Positions 34,808 through 43,813 of a stretch of DNA of 64,000 nt are shown here, one piece after another. Below the pieces are notes generated by a model. The model searched no databases, was not told where the DNA came from, and worked only from the letters and a program-made list of their open reading frames with translations. This DNA is from Nitrospiraceae bacterium. GTDB taxonomy: Bacteria; Nitrospirota; Thermodesulfovibrionia; UBA6902. The stretch lies in NCBI GenBank assembly GCA_003599275.1, contig QZJG01000054.1, positions 1 to 64,000 of the forward strand. The letters run 5' to 3'. Numbering within the stretch: the first letter of the stretch is position 1; every line of letters starts with the position of its first letter. The position numbers were made by a program, and so were the translations under genes.

Positions 34808-35091
34808 AGGAGGGGCGAAGGGGAGGAACGATTATAACGCTCCTCCCCTCCTTTGGTGATGAAGGGGACTGAAGGAAAACTCTGTAGCGGGCTACAGAGA
34901 ACTTAACTTATATATTGTGGCAATCCCTTTTCCAAGTTTCTTGTAAAAGAGTAATCCAAAAAAAAATACCGGCATATGATTTAAATCATATGTATATCAT
35001 GTTGATAGGATAAAATTATTTGTTCGGATAACATGGACATGAAAGCCTGTTTCAGAATTTCCATACGACACTTTTGAAAAGGGAATAGGGA

Positions 35092-36189
35092 TCAGGGGGT
35101 AGGGACAATATTGTAGTACATGTCCCGTTGAGCAGGCTGAAAACCTGCCGACTTAATAGCGGTTGTAATATCATTTATTGAAACCTTATATTTCACGCCT
35201 GCGGCTGCGACAACATTCTCTTCGAGCATTGTCGAACCGAAATCATTGGCCCCGAACCTCAGCGCCACCTGTGCGGGCTTCAGTCCCTGCGTCACCCACG
35301 ACGCCTGTATATTCGGGACGTTGTCGAGATAAATTCTTGAAAGCGCAAGCACGCGGAGATACTCAACTGCGGTAGCAGCGTTAAAGGGGTTAGGGGTTGG
35401 GGATTTGGGGTTGGTCTTTTTTCTTTTACTACCCCCTAATCCCTGATCCCTAACCCCTAATTCAGTATTCCCCGGCTGAAAACTCCAGGGAATGAATGCC
35501 GTAAAGCCGCCCGTCCTGTCCTGCAGCTTACGTATTGCGTCAAGATGTTCAATAATGTCTTCGGGTCCTTCAATGCTGCCGAACATCATGGTTGCCGTTG
35601 TCTTCATCCCGGTGAGATGCGCCTCTTTCATCACCTCAAGCCATCTGCCCTTGTTGATTTTTTTGGGGCTTATCTTTTCCCTGATCCTGTCGGAGAGGAT
35701 TTCTGCTCCTCCCCCGGGGATGGAGTCGAGACCGGCTTCATTTAAAATACGCAATGTCTTTCTTATTGAAAATCCCGCCTTGTCTGCCATGTAACAAATC
35801 TCGGGCGGCGAAAAGCCGTGAACGTGGATATTGAATTTTTCCTTGACCGTTTTTAAAAGATCGACGTAATAATCAATATCGAGCCCGGGATGCAGTCCGC
35901 CCTGGATCAATATCTGCGTTCCGCCGAGGGAAATCGTTTCTTTTATCTTGTTGAAAAGTTTCCTTCTGTTTAATACATATGCCTCCGGGTCTTTTTCGTC
36001 CCTCCAGAACGCGCAGAATGTGCATTTATTTATACAGACGTTCGTGTAATTGATGTTGCGGTCGATAATGAATGTCACGGTCCCGTCAGGATGCAGTTTC
36101 TTCCTGATATTGTCCGCTGTCATCCCGAGACCGAGGAGGTCGGCTGATTTGAAGAGGGTCAAGGCCTGTTTTTTAGTAATGCGGTCCAT
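35092..36189 (-). CDS. mqnC: cyclic dehypoxanthine futalosine synthase MqnC with repeat insert
   Basis: Radical SAM enzyme of the futalosine route to menaquinone. The cluster motif CINKCTFC is at 52-59. IQGGLHPGLDIDYY, HGFSPPEI, SIPGGGAEIL and FTAFIPWSFQPGNT are MqnC landmarks, and the C-terminal IQASWVTQG fits. Residues about 244-270 (GVRDQGLGGSKRKKTNPKSP...) are foreign to the family and are encoded by a G-rich palindromic repeat inserted in frame. The last codons and TGA stop (IVPTP) also come from a repeat-like CCCTACCCCCTGATCCCTA. The active site seems intact. No other mqn genes are adjacent. Confidence 0.88.
   Translation of the reverse strand: MDRITKKQALTLFKSADLLGLGMTADNIRKKLHPDGTVTFIIDRNINYTNVCINKCTFCAFWRDEKDPEAYVLNRRKLFNKIKETISLGGTQILIQGGLHPGLDIDYYVDLLKTVKEKFNIHVHGFSPPEICYMADKAGFSIRKTLRILNEAGLDSIPGGGAEILSDRIREKISPKKINKGRWLEVMKEAHLTGMKTTATMMFGSIEGPEDIIEHLDAIRKLQDRTGGFTAFIPWSFQPGNTELGVRDQGLGGSKRKKTNPKSPTPNPFNAATAVEYLRVLALSRIYLDNVPNIQASWVTQGLKPAQVALRFGANDFGSTMLEENVVAAAGVKYKVSINDITTAIKSAGFQPAQRDMYYNIVPTP
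35375..35466. repeat. GGGGTTAGGG palindromic repeat inside mqnC
   Basis: AAAGGGGTTAGGGGTTGGGG at one end and ATCCCTAACCCCTAATT at the other are inverted arms around a T-rich centre. The element lies wholly within the mqnC coding region in an open frame. A related stretch, GGGATCAGGGGGTAGGGA, ends the same gene at about 35088-35106. Confidence 0.75.
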
Positions 36190-36220
36190 GATTTTTTAAA
36201 TCTATTAAATTGGGCGACAA

Positions 36221-36955
36221 TTAATTGTAATTTATTGCGGCCCCAAAATCCAATGTAACAAGCCGGGAAACATATCCGGTTGCAGGATTGTTTCTCACTT
36301 CATCGGGGGTGCCGGTTTGGGCAATCCTGCCGTGTTCGTAAACAATAATTTTGTCTGCCGCTGCAGAGGCCTCTTCCAGGTCATGAGTTACCATGATAAC
36401 GGGGACATTGAACTTGTCTCTCACCTCTCTCAGGAAACGTCTCATCTCCATACGGAGAGGGCGGTCCAGGGCGGAGAAAGGCTCATCCAGCAAGAGCATC
36501 CTCGGCTGTCTTATGAGCGCCCGTGCAAAGGCGACTCTCTGTTTTTGCCCGCCCGATATCTCATGAGGATATCTGTCTTCAAGCCCCGCGAGTTTGAATG
36601 CATGGACCATCTCATGCGCCCTGTCCAGTCTCTCATACTCAGGGATTGCAGCGCCGCCGTAAAGGATGTTCTTCACGACTGTCATGTGGGGGAAGAGCGC
36701 AAGGTTCTGAAAGACATAACCGAAAGGGCGCTCCTGCGGAGTAAGATCGGTCCCTGTAGAACTGTCATAGTACACGGTGTCGTCAAGGCATACGGACCCC
36801 CTGTCGGGCCTGGCGAGACCCGCTATCAGATGGAGGGTCATGGTCTTCCCGGCTCCCGAGCTGCCGAAGAGCACGGCCATTTCATTGCCGATCTCCCATC
36901 CGATATCGAGTGCGAAGCCGTTGACCTTTTTCTGAAGACGGACCGTTAACCCCAT
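36221..36955 (-). CDS. modC: molybdate ABC transporter ATPase, short form
   Basis: ATPase of the ModABC importer. ATG at 36955 (244 aa) overlaps the modB stop by one base; the ORF-track start at 37048 would lie inside modB. Walker A GSSGAGKT, Q-loop YVFQNLALFPHMTV, signature SGGQKQRVAFARAL, Walker B MLLLDEPFSALD and MVTHD are present. It ends shortly after the ATPase core, so the C-terminal TOBE/Mop molybdate-binding domain of typical ModC (about 350 aa) is absent. Confidence 0.88.
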   Translation of the reverse strand: MGLTVRLQKKVNGFALDIGWEIGNEMAVLFGSSGAGKTMTLHLIAGLARPDRGSVCLDDTVYYDSSTGTDLTPQERPFGYVFQNLALFPHMTVVKNILYGGAAIPEYERLDRAHEMVHAFKLAGLEDRYPHEISGGQKQRVAFARALIRQPRMLLLDEPFSALDRPLRMEMRRFLREVRDKFNVPVIMVTHDLEEASAAADKIIVYEHGRIAQTGTPDEVRNNPATGYVSRLVTLDFGAAINYN

Positions 36956-37620
36956 CAGATGATACTCCTTGAATACTTGTTGGCTATGTAAAGGAAGATG
37001 CCGGATACCACGGTCAGCAGGATGACCATGAAGTGGGCGCTTGACCATTCGCCGCTGCTTGCGAAGCTGTATATTGCAATCGGCATGGTATCTGTCTTCC
37101 CCGGCAGATTCCCGGCAAGCATAAGGGTCGCTCCGAATTCACCCATTGCACGGGCAAAAGACAGGACGGTGCCCGCGATGAGTCCTCTTTTTGAAAGCGG
37201 AAGAATGACCTTTATGGCAGTCACGAATTCACCATGCCCCAGAGTATATGAAGCATTAATGAGATTTTTATCGACAGACTCTATTGCAGCTCTTGCCGTC
37301 TTTATCATAAGCGGAAGGGCCACGACAAAGGACGCAAGGGCGGCAGCATACCATGTGAACATGATCGAGAACCCGGTCCAGTCAAACAGGGGTTTGCCTA
37401 ATATCCCGTTTCTGCCGAAGACAATGATCAGGTAATAGCCTGTGACCGTCGGGGGCATAACAAGAGGGAGTGTGAAAAGCATGTCCACCAGCTCTTTCCC
37501 CCTGAAGTCCCGGCGGGCAAGCACGTATGCCACGGCAACGCCGATTACGATTATGAATACCGTAGCAACCGATGCCACCTGCAGAGAAAGTCTCATTGAG
37601 AAGAGTGCAGAATCAGCCAA
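36955..37620 (-). CDS. modB: molybdate ABC transporter permease
   Basis: Inner-membrane permease with five or so helices (221 aa). It has the ABC-permease coupling motif ARAAIESVDKNLINASYTLGHGE and the ModB-type RAMGEFGATLMLAGN, which strongly indicates molybdate/tungstate import. It lies 14 bases after modA and overlaps modC by one base. Confidence 0.94.
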   Translation of the reverse strand: MADSALFSMRLSLQVASVATVFIIVIGVAVAYVLARRDFRGKELVDMLFTLPLVMPPTVTGYYLIIVFGRNGILGKPLFDWTGFSIMFTWYAAALASFVVALPLMIKTARAAIESVDKNLINASYTLGHGEFVTAIKVILPLSKRGLIAGTVLSFARAMGEFGATLMLAGNLPGKTDTMPIAIYSFASSGEWSSAHFMVILLTVVSGIFLYIANKYSRSII

Positions 37621-37634
37621 AGGTCCTCCACATT

Positions 37635-38405
37635 TTATTTCATTTCAGGCGGCAGGAGAAAACCGAACTTCTTCATTATCGGTCTTCCTTTCGGCCCATT
37701 TATAAATTCGGCGAACTTCCGCGCCTGTCCCGGATTCCTGCCCCCTTTTGTTACAGCCAAAGTCTGTTCAAGGGGGGGATGAAGCTCCTGCGGAACAAGA
37801 GTGTAGTTTATATCCGAGCCGATGCTGATCGAGAGCGCAACTATTGCAGCGTCTACGCTCCCGGTTTCAACATACGATAACGCCTGACGGACATTTTCTC
37901 CATATACCATCTTGTCTCTCACCTTTTCCCATAGCCCCATTCTCTCCAAAGCAGCCTTCGCTGCCATGCCGTAAGGCGCATGTGCCGGGTTTGCTATGGC
38001 AATCTTTTTTATCTCCGGCCTCAACAGGCCTTTAAGTGAGTCGAGCTTTGCGGCGCCCCTTGGGACTGCAAGGGCAATCCTTCCAATTGCATATATCCGT
38101 TTTGTATCCGGAAGAATAAACCCCCTTTTCTCAAGGTCATCAATAAAGCTCTTCTGCGCAGCGGCAAACATATCTATCGGCGCTCCGCCCTCTATCTGTT
38201 GCGCCAGCATTCCCGTGGAGCCGAAGTTGAGCAGCGCCTTAACGCCAGTTTCCTTCTCAAACATTGCCGCGATCTCCCTGAATGCACTGCTGAGATCAGC
38301 GGCGGCCGATACGGTTATTTCATTCGGTGACACTGCAAAGGCGGACAAGGGAAGAGAGAGGACATTTAATAAAGCTGATAGAAGCAAAAGAGAGATTTTT
38401 TTCAT
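37635..38405 (-). CDS. modA: molybdate-binding periplasmic protein
   Basis: The 256-aa exported protein has a signal peptide (about 1-24, ending SAFAV) followed by the ModA fold: ITVSAAADLSSAFREIAAMFEKETGV, NFGSTGMLAQQIEGGAPIDMFAAA, and VETGSVDAAIVALS. Ser in the SAAADL and GSTG loops would bind the oxyanion. First gene of modABC; a repeat element and a short modE gene lie upstream. Confidence 0.94.
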   Translation of the reverse strand: MKKISLLLLSALLNVLSLPLSAFAVSPNEITVSAAADLSSAFREIAAMFEKETGVKALLNFGSTGMLAQQIEGGAPIDMFAAAQKSFIDDLEKRGFILPDTKRIYAIGRIALAVPRGAAKLDSLKGLLRPEIKKIAIANPAHAPYGMAAKAALERMGLWEKVRDKMVYGENVRQALSYVETGSVDAAIVALSISIGSDINYTLVPQELHPPLEQTLAVTKGGRNPGQARKFAEFINGPKGRPIMKKFGFLLPPEMK

Positions 38406-38467
38406 GAGTTGTTCGCCTTATTTCAATCTAAATTGAGCGATTTTACGCATAACCACTTATTTTCCAT

Positions 38468-38543
38468 GTCATTGCGAGCACCCAAAGGGTGCGTGGCAAT
38501 CTCATCACAAAAGGCTGGATTGCTTCATTTCACTCGCAATGAC
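38468..38543. repeat. GTCATTGCGAG palindromic dispersed repeat (copy 1)
   Basis: GTCATTGCGAGC...GGCAATCTC and GGATTGCTTC...CTCGCAATGAC are inverted arms. It fills the space between modE and modA. Related copies are at 45069-45153 and 56505-56560. Confidence 0.75.
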
Positions 38544-38556
38544 AACCAGGAATCGC

Positions 38557-38940
38557 TCAATTCAGGTTCAATGTAATTTTTTTCGATTGCTCCTTTAAAA
38601 AGATCTGGAACTCGGCATAGAACTTCCAGAATAATTTTATTGCCCGCTCGCCCTCATCAGTCAGCCGTGCGCCCCCGCCTCCCTTTCCGCCGGTTGCCGC
38701 CTCGATAAGGGGTTTGTCGGCCTGCCTGTTCATCGAGTCAATGAGTTCCCACGCATGGCGGTATGACATCTCCATGGATTTCGCCGCTTTTGTAATGGAG
38801 CCGTATTCCCTGATCCTTTCCAGAAGCACAACCCTTCCATAGCCCAGGAAGGTCCCCTCGTCTCCCTCTATCCAGATGCGGCCGCTGGGACCGGGGGATG
38901 ATTTTCTCTTTTCATGCGAATTCCTGTCTATTGCGCCCAT
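38557..38940 (-). CDS. ModE-like winged-helix regulator lacking the molybdate domain
   Basis: The 127-aa protein matches the N-terminal DNA-binding half of ModE: LLERIREYGSITKAAKSMEMSYRHAWELIDSMN, then LIEAATGGKGGGGARLTDEGERAI. The molybdate-binding TOBE repeats that normally follow are absent. It lies upstream of modABC in the same direction, so it probably regulates that operon. How it would sense molybdate is unclear. Confidence 0.85.
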   Translation of the reverse strand: MGAIDRNSHEKRKSSPGPSGRIWIEGDEGTFLGYGRVVLLERIREYGSITKAAKSMEMSYRHAWELIDSMNRQADKPLIEAATGGKGGGGARLTDEGERAIKLFWKFYAEFQIFLKEQSKKITLNLN

Positions 38941-39005
38941 ACCGTAATATACATCAGGGAATAACGCTAAGTCAAACGGTAATGCAGCGGCTTCGTATTT
39001 TTTTC

Positions 39006-39035
39006 TTGTAACTTCCCGGAAGAAGATGCTATAAA
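39006..39035 (+). promoter_or_regulatory. promoter candidate for the sensor kinase
   Basis: TTGTAA (39006-39011) and TATAAA (39030-39035) with an 18-base spacer, some 30 bases before the kinase ATG. Confidence 0.4.
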
Positions 39036-39068
39036 ATATTCATATTATTATGCAACGGGGGTCAGGTT

Positions 39069-41147
39069 ATGGCTGATTTTTTCATATCGCAGATTGACTA
39101 TATCCTGTTCTTCTACGGTTTTGCTTTTTTCATGCTCGGCACGGTCAGCTTTATCCTGATGAAGGAGAAGCCGCATGTCCTGCCCTGGACCTGGCTCGGG
39201 TTGTTCGGCATTGCTCACGGAACGTATGAATGGCTTAATCTGCTTGCCGTCAGCTTTGGAGATAACTCATACCTGAAGATTGTCCGCATTTTATTTCTGA
39301 TCATCTCATATATGTTTTTGGCGGAGTTTGGTCGCGCAGGCGTTTTCAGTCTGCGGGGCGGAGGCATGGGGAGATGGGTGTTTGTGCCCCTGCTCGCCCT
39401 GGCGCTCACAGGGGGATTCGCCGGCGTAAACGGTATAGATGCCTTTTCGCGATACACACTTGCTCTCACAGGCGGATTATGGGCCGCCCGCGCTTTGTTC
39501 CTGGCATCGAAGGGGCTCGAAATGTGTGCCCGGCGCTGGCTGATTTTCGGGAGCGTGTCTCTAACTGCATACGCCCTTGCCACCGGTCTGATAGTAGCCG
39601 GCGCTGATTTTTTCCCCGCGTCTTTATTAAACAACGATGTATTCCTTCAGTCGTTTGGAGTTCCCGTTGAGCTGATGCGGGGTATCATCGCCGTCTTTAT
39701 CGCCTTATCCGTCTGGGCTTATTCGCAGGTCGGTCCGGTTGATGAATTTCGTTTGAAAAAAAGATGCATCTGCCTGCCTGTTGTTGTTATTCTCATTGTC
39801 CTTGCGCTTGGATGGGGATGGACCCTGTTCGCAGGCAGTCATGCAAAGGACGTGGCAATAAAGACAGCAATGCCTTTTGCAGATACATTGTCCATTGTGA
39901 CAGTTTACCGGCTCTTTGCCATCTTCACGACGTTTGTGTTTTGCAGCCTGACTGTCATATTTTTTTCGATATTGTACTTCACGAAAAAATCCGCGGCGCA
40001 GATCGCTTCCTCCGAACGGGCGCTGAGGGCAAGCGAGGAGAAATTCAGAAACATTTTTGAGGACTCGCCGATAGGGATCGAGATATATGATTCCGAAGGG
40101 ACGCTGCTGGACGCAAACAGGGCGTGTCTGGATATATTCAGCATTTCGGATATCGAGGACGTAAGGGGATTCAAGCTCTTTGAAGACCCGAACGTTTCGG
40201 ATGATGTCAAAAAGAAATTGCTTGGCGGAGAAACAGTCAGATATGAAACGACATTTGATTTTAACAGGGTTGCGGAATTGAAACTTTACAACACGTCAAG
40301 GGCCGGACAGATATACATCAATGTAGTTCTTACTCCAGTGGGACACGAAGCAAAAGACAGATTCAGCGGCTATCTGGTGCAGGTGCAGGATATTACCGAG
40401 CAGAAAAATGCAGAGGCAGAGGCCATCCATGCCGGTCATCTTGCGGCCATCGGTGAGCTGGCGGCAGGCGTTGCCCATGAGATCAACAACCCCATCAACG
40501 GTATTATCAACTATGCCCAGATCCTGGTCAATAAACTGGACCGGGGGACCACTGAAAGCGACATTTCGGAAAGGATCATTAAAGAAAGCAATCGCATCGC
40601 CGGGATAGTGAAAAATCTTCTGTCTTTTTCACGTCAGAGGAAGGACGAAAAGAAACCGGCCGATCTCCGGGAAATATTGTCCGATTCTCTTGCATTGACA
40701 GGGACCCAGTTGCAAAAGGAGCGTATCAAACTGAAAATGGATGTGCCGTCCGGCCCATTTGAATCAACCGTAAATCCTCAGCAGATCCAGCAGGTCTTTC
40801 TGAATGTCCTGAGCAATGCCAGATATGCGCTTAACCAGAAATACCCGTCGGCGCACGAAGACAAGATAATCGAGATCACGGCCCGGGAAGTAACGCTCGA
40901 TGATAAACCATTCAACCGGGTCGTCTTCCATGACCACGGAACAGGTATCTCCCGCAGCATGATCGACAAAGTAGTTAAACCGTTTATTACTACAAAGCCC
41001 GAAGGCGCAGGCACAGGACTCGGCCTGAGCATAAGTCACGACATTATCAAAGACCATGGCGGGGACCTGACAATAGAAAGCAGTGAAGGTGAATTCACCA
41101 GGGTCACAATTGATCTGCCGTCGGGGAGGCGGGAAAGCGTTTCTTAA
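39069..41147 (+). CDS. membrane sensor histidine kinase with PAS domain
   Basis: The 692-aa protein starts with about eight membrane helices (1-310), then a PAS domain (about 325-445; EKFRNIFEDSPIGIEIYDSEG), a HisKA domain with the phosphorylated His in GVAHEINNPINGIINYAQIL, and an HATPase_c domain (NVLSNARYAL, DHGTGISRSMIDKVVKPFITTK, GTGLGLSISHDI). No response regulator is adjacent, so it is an orphan kinase. Its stop codon overlaps the 3' end of the convergent ccoS gene by 4 bases. Signal and partner are unknown. Confidence 0.9.
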   Translation: MADFFISQIDYILFFYGFAFFMLGTVSFILMKEKPHVLPWTWLGLFGIAHGTYEWLNLLAVSFGDNSYLKIVRILFLIISYMFLAEFGRAGVFSLRGGGMGRWVFVPLLALALTGGFAGVNGIDAFSRYTLALTGGLWAARALFLASKGLEMCARRWLIFGSVSLTAYALATGLIVAGADFFPASLLNNDVFLQSFGVPVELMRGIIAVFIALSVWAYSQVGPVDEFRLKKRCICLPVVVILIVLALGWGWTLFAGSHAKDVAIKTAMPFADTLSIVTVYRLFAIFTTFVFCSLTVIFFSILYFTKKSAAQIASSERALRASEEKFRNIFEDSPIGIEIYDSEGTLLDANRACLDIFSISDIEDVRGFKLFEDPNVSDDVKKKLLGGETVRYETTFDFNRVAELKLYNTSRAGQIYINVVLTPVGHEAKDRFSGYLVQVQDITEQKNAEAEAIHAGHLAAIGELAAGVAHEINNPINGIINYAQILVNKLDRGTTESDISERIIKESNRIAGIVKNLLSFSRQRKDEKKPADLREILSDSLALTGTQLQKERIKLKMDVPSGPFESTVNPQQIQQVFLNVLSNARYALNQKYPSAHEDKIIEITAREVTLDDKPFNRVVFHDHGTGISRSMIDKVVKPFITTKPEGAGTGLGLSISHDIIKDHGGDLTIESSEGEFTRVTIDLPSGRRESVS

Positions 41148-41323
41148 ATTTTACCGTCATTCCTGTTTCCATTTTTGTCCTCATTACCGTCTTCATCCAT
41201 CATCCTGTATTTCGGTCTCTCCACGTCGTCGTACTGACCGCTCTTTACGGCCCAAAGGAATAAAAGCCACCCCCCGATGCCTGCGCATAATGTTAGAAAT
41301 ATCAGAATAAATATGCTCCACAT
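41144..41323 (-). CDS. ccoS: cbb3 oxidase maturation protein CcoS
   Basis: A 59-residue gene too short for the ORF track: MWSIFILIFLTLCAGIGGWL then LFLWAVKSGQYDDVERPKYR and a charged tail. One membrane helix followed by FLWAVKSGQYDD is the CcoS signature. CcoS is needed for cofactor insertion into cbb3 oxidase. It is the last gene of the assembly cluster, downstream of the ccoI copper ATPase. Confidence 0.88.
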   Translation of the reverse strand: MWSIFILIFLTLCAGIGGWLLFLWAVKSGQYDDVERPKYRMMDEDGNEDKNGNRNDGKI

Positions 41324-41348
41324 ATGAATAGTCCCTCTGTTTGCTTCA

Positions 41349-43787
41349 TCATAAACTTGCCTTATTAACTCTCGTCAATCGCAAAGAATTTCCTGCAACG
41401 CTCAAAGAACTCAGCGCCATGGCCCCTGCCGCGACTATCGGATGAAGTATGCCCAACACCGCCAGCGGCACTGCAACTGCATTGTAGAAAAAGGCCCAGA
41501 AGATGTTTTGCCTGATGATGGAGAAAGTCTTTTTTGACAGGCTGACGGCATCAGGAAGGAGCCTGAGGTCGTTTCGCATCAGCACCATGTCGGAGCTTTC
41601 AAGCGCTATGTCGGTCGCCCTGCCCATTGCTATGCCGACATCCGCCTGGACCAGGGCGGGCGCATCGTTGATCCCGTCTCCCACCATTATTACCCGCCTT
41701 CCTTTCTCCTGCATGTGCCTGATCTCTTCCGCCTTTTCTACGGGAGACATCTGCGCCTTAACAGTATCTATCCCGGCTTCACGCGACACAGCAGTTGCCG
41801 TTTTTAAATTATCGCCTGTAATCATCACCACATCAAGCCCGTTATGTTTCAACATTTGAATAACCTCTGCAGCTTCTTTTCGTACTGTGTCGGAGACCGA
41901 GAAGGTCCCGGCGAGCTTTCCGTCATACGACAAATAAACGACCGTGGCGCCCGTTGATTCACGGGATCCGGCTTCATTCAATAATTCATCATCATGAGCA
42001 ATATCAATTCCGTAAGATGTCATGAAGGTCCTGTTTCCAATCAGGACACCCTTACCGTTTATTCCGCCACTGATGCCTCTGCCCGGATATGCCTTAAAGT
42101 CAGTTACGTCATGCAACTTGAGTCCCCTTGCCGCGCCGACAATCGCCTTTCCTATTGAATGCTCCGAGAGCCGTTCAAGCGAGGCCGCGAGGCACAGCGC
42201 CGTCTCGTCCGGAATGCCTATGCCATGGAATGAGCTCAGCACGGAATGGCCTTCTGTTATCGTGCCTGTTTTATCCAGGACAACGACCCCAATGTCCCTT
42301 GATTTCTCTATCACATCTCCGCCTTTTATAAGTATGCCTTTTGACGCGCCGTTTGCAGTCCCTGCAAGTATGGCAAGAGGGGTCGCAAGTCCAAGCGCAC
42401 AGGGGCAGGCTATCACAAGCACAGAGACCGCGTTCATTACAGCCTCTGTTGCCGGGCCGCCATTAGATAGCCGATACACACAGGTCACAAGACTTAAAAA
42501 TAATATCGCCGGAACAAAAATACCGACGACCCTGTCTGCCGCTGCCTGAACAGGGGCGCGCCTTGCCTGCGCATCCTCAACGGTCTTTATGATCTGAGAA
42601 AGCACGGTGTCTCCCGCCGCCCTTTTGACCCTGAAGATGAAATTTCCGTAAAGGTTCTGCGTGCCGCAGAAGACATCGCTTCCTTCTGCCTTTGATACGG
42701 GCCTTGATTCTCCCGTGAGCATTGATTCATCGACTTCTGATGAACCCTCAATAACGGTCCCGTCAAGCGGTATCTTCTCGCCGGGTACTACTTCTATCAT
42801 GTCACCGGCTTTTATGGAAGATATTGGAATTGACTCCGAACTTCGTAAGGACGTATTGACATCCGCCCCTGCAATCCTTCTTGCCTCCTTCGGACTCAGA
42901 GACAGCAGATGTGTTAATGCCTGCGACGCCTTACCCTTTGCCCCTGCTTCAATGTATCTGCCTAAAAGTATGAGCGTTATTATCATGGCAGAAGTATCAA
43001 AATAGACCTTCCCCCCTGAAAACATCTCATGGATGCTGTACAGGTATGCGGAACCGGCGCCTGTTGCAACAAGAAGGTTCATATTAAAATTCAGGTGTCT
43101 TAAACCTCCCGCCGCCCCTTTTATGAAAGGCATCCCGGAATAAAAAAGCACAGGCGTCGTGAGAAGAAGCGAAATCCAGTGAAATATGTTTTTTGTCTCC
43201 TTATCTATCCCCTGAAAATAACCCGCGTAGAGAGCAACAGAGTACAGCATTAGCTGCATAGAGAAAAAAGATGCGGTCCCGAATCTGAGGAGCAGGTCTT
43301 TCCTGCGGCCTTCCATCTCCATTTCATAGGCCTTTGCAACAAATGGTTTGGGCGTATATCCGATGGATTTTATCCTCTCGACGATTTTATCGATGCTTGC
43401 CTTTTCGGGGTCCCAGCGGACCTTGGCCCTGTGCGTTGCATAATTTACATTGGCGTATGTGACTCCATTTGTCTTCAGGAGGATCTTTTCATTCAGCCAG
43501 ACGCAGGAGGCGCACCTTATGCCGTCGAGGACAATGTCCGTCTCAATTTCATTCCCGGCCTGTCTTAAATTTTCATTGAATGCCGCGATGTCTACCGGCT
43601 TGTCATCCGCAGGACCGGGGACCCATGAATCCCGCCTGTCATAAAAATCCGAAAGCCCTTCGTCGTTGATGAGGCGGTAAATGCCGTTGCAGCCGTGGCA
43701 GCAGAAGACCTTCTTTTGTCCGTTGACTTCAACATGGACGGCTTCTCTTCCCGGAAATTCAAGCAGACAGTGATCACAGATCGGCAT
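41349..43787 (-). CDS. ccoI: copper-translocating P-type ATPase CcoI/FixI
   Basis: P1B-type ATPase delivering copper for cbb3 oxidase assembly. ATG at 43787 gives 812 aa. Order: an N-terminal Cys-rich domain (CDHCLLEFP, CCHGCNGIY), a heavy-metal domain with GIRCASCVWLNE, membrane helices, the A-domain LTGES, the ion-site CPC in ACPCALGLATP, the DKTGT phosphorylation motif and GDGINDAPAL. The double N-terminal domain is typical of CcoI. A 13-base gap precedes it after the TauE/SafE-like gene. Confidence 0.94.
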   Translation of the reverse strand: MPICDHCLLEFPGREAVHVEVNGQKKVFCCHGCNGIYRLINDEGLSDFYDRRDSWVPGPADDKPVDIAAFNENLRQAGNEIETDIVLDGIRCASCVWLNEKILLKTNGVTYANVNYATHRAKVRWDPEKASIDKIVERIKSIGYTPKPFVAKAYEMEMEGRRKDLLLRFGTASFFSMQLMLYSVALYAGYFQGIDKETKNIFHWISLLLTTPVLFYSGMPFIKGAAGGLRHLNFNMNLLVATGAGSAYLYSIHEMFSGGKVYFDTSAMIITLILLGRYIEAGAKGKASQALTHLLSLSPKEARRIAGADVNTSLRSSESIPISSIKAGDMIEVVPGEKIPLDGTVIEGSSEVDESMLTGESRPVSKAEGSDVFCGTQNLYGNFIFRVKRAAGDTVLSQIIKTVEDAQARRAPVQAAADRVVGIFVPAILFLSLVTCVYRLSNGGPATEAVMNAVSVLVIACPCALGLATPLAILAGTANGASKGILIKGGDVIEKSRDIGVVVLDKTGTITEGHSVLSSFHGIGIPDETALCLAASLERLSEHSIGKAIVGAARGLKLHDVTDFKAYPGRGISGGINGKGVLIGNRTFMTSYGIDIAHDDELLNEAGSRESTGATVVYLSYDGKLAGTFSVSDTVRKEAAEVIQMLKHNGLDVVMITGDNLKTATAVSREAGIDTVKAQMSPVEKAEEIRHMQEKGRRVIMVGDGINDAPALVQADVGIAMGRATDIALESSDMVLMRNDLRLLPDAVSLSKKTFSIIRQNIFWAFFYNAVAVPLAVLGILHPIVAAGAMALSSLSVAGNSLRLTRVNKASL

Positions 43788-43813
43788 AAATTTTTGCACT
43801 CACTTTTGTTGAC

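Noticed and set aside
34819-34849. AGGGGAGGA...TCCTCCCCT hairpin considered as a terminator or riboswitch
   Set aside because: It lies upstream of the synthase gene with no U-run and no known aptamer features; it looks like another G-rich palindromic repeat.
35375-35466. G-rich inverted repeat considered as the sign of a frameshift or assembly error in mqnC
   Set aside because: The frame stays open through both arms, and conserved MqnC motifs continue in the same frame on both sides.
36317-36949. 210-aa plus-strand ORF
   Set aside because: Antisense shadow of modC, which has all ABC ATPase motifs.
42022-42549. 175-aa plus-strand ORF
   Set aside because: Antisense shadow of ccoI.
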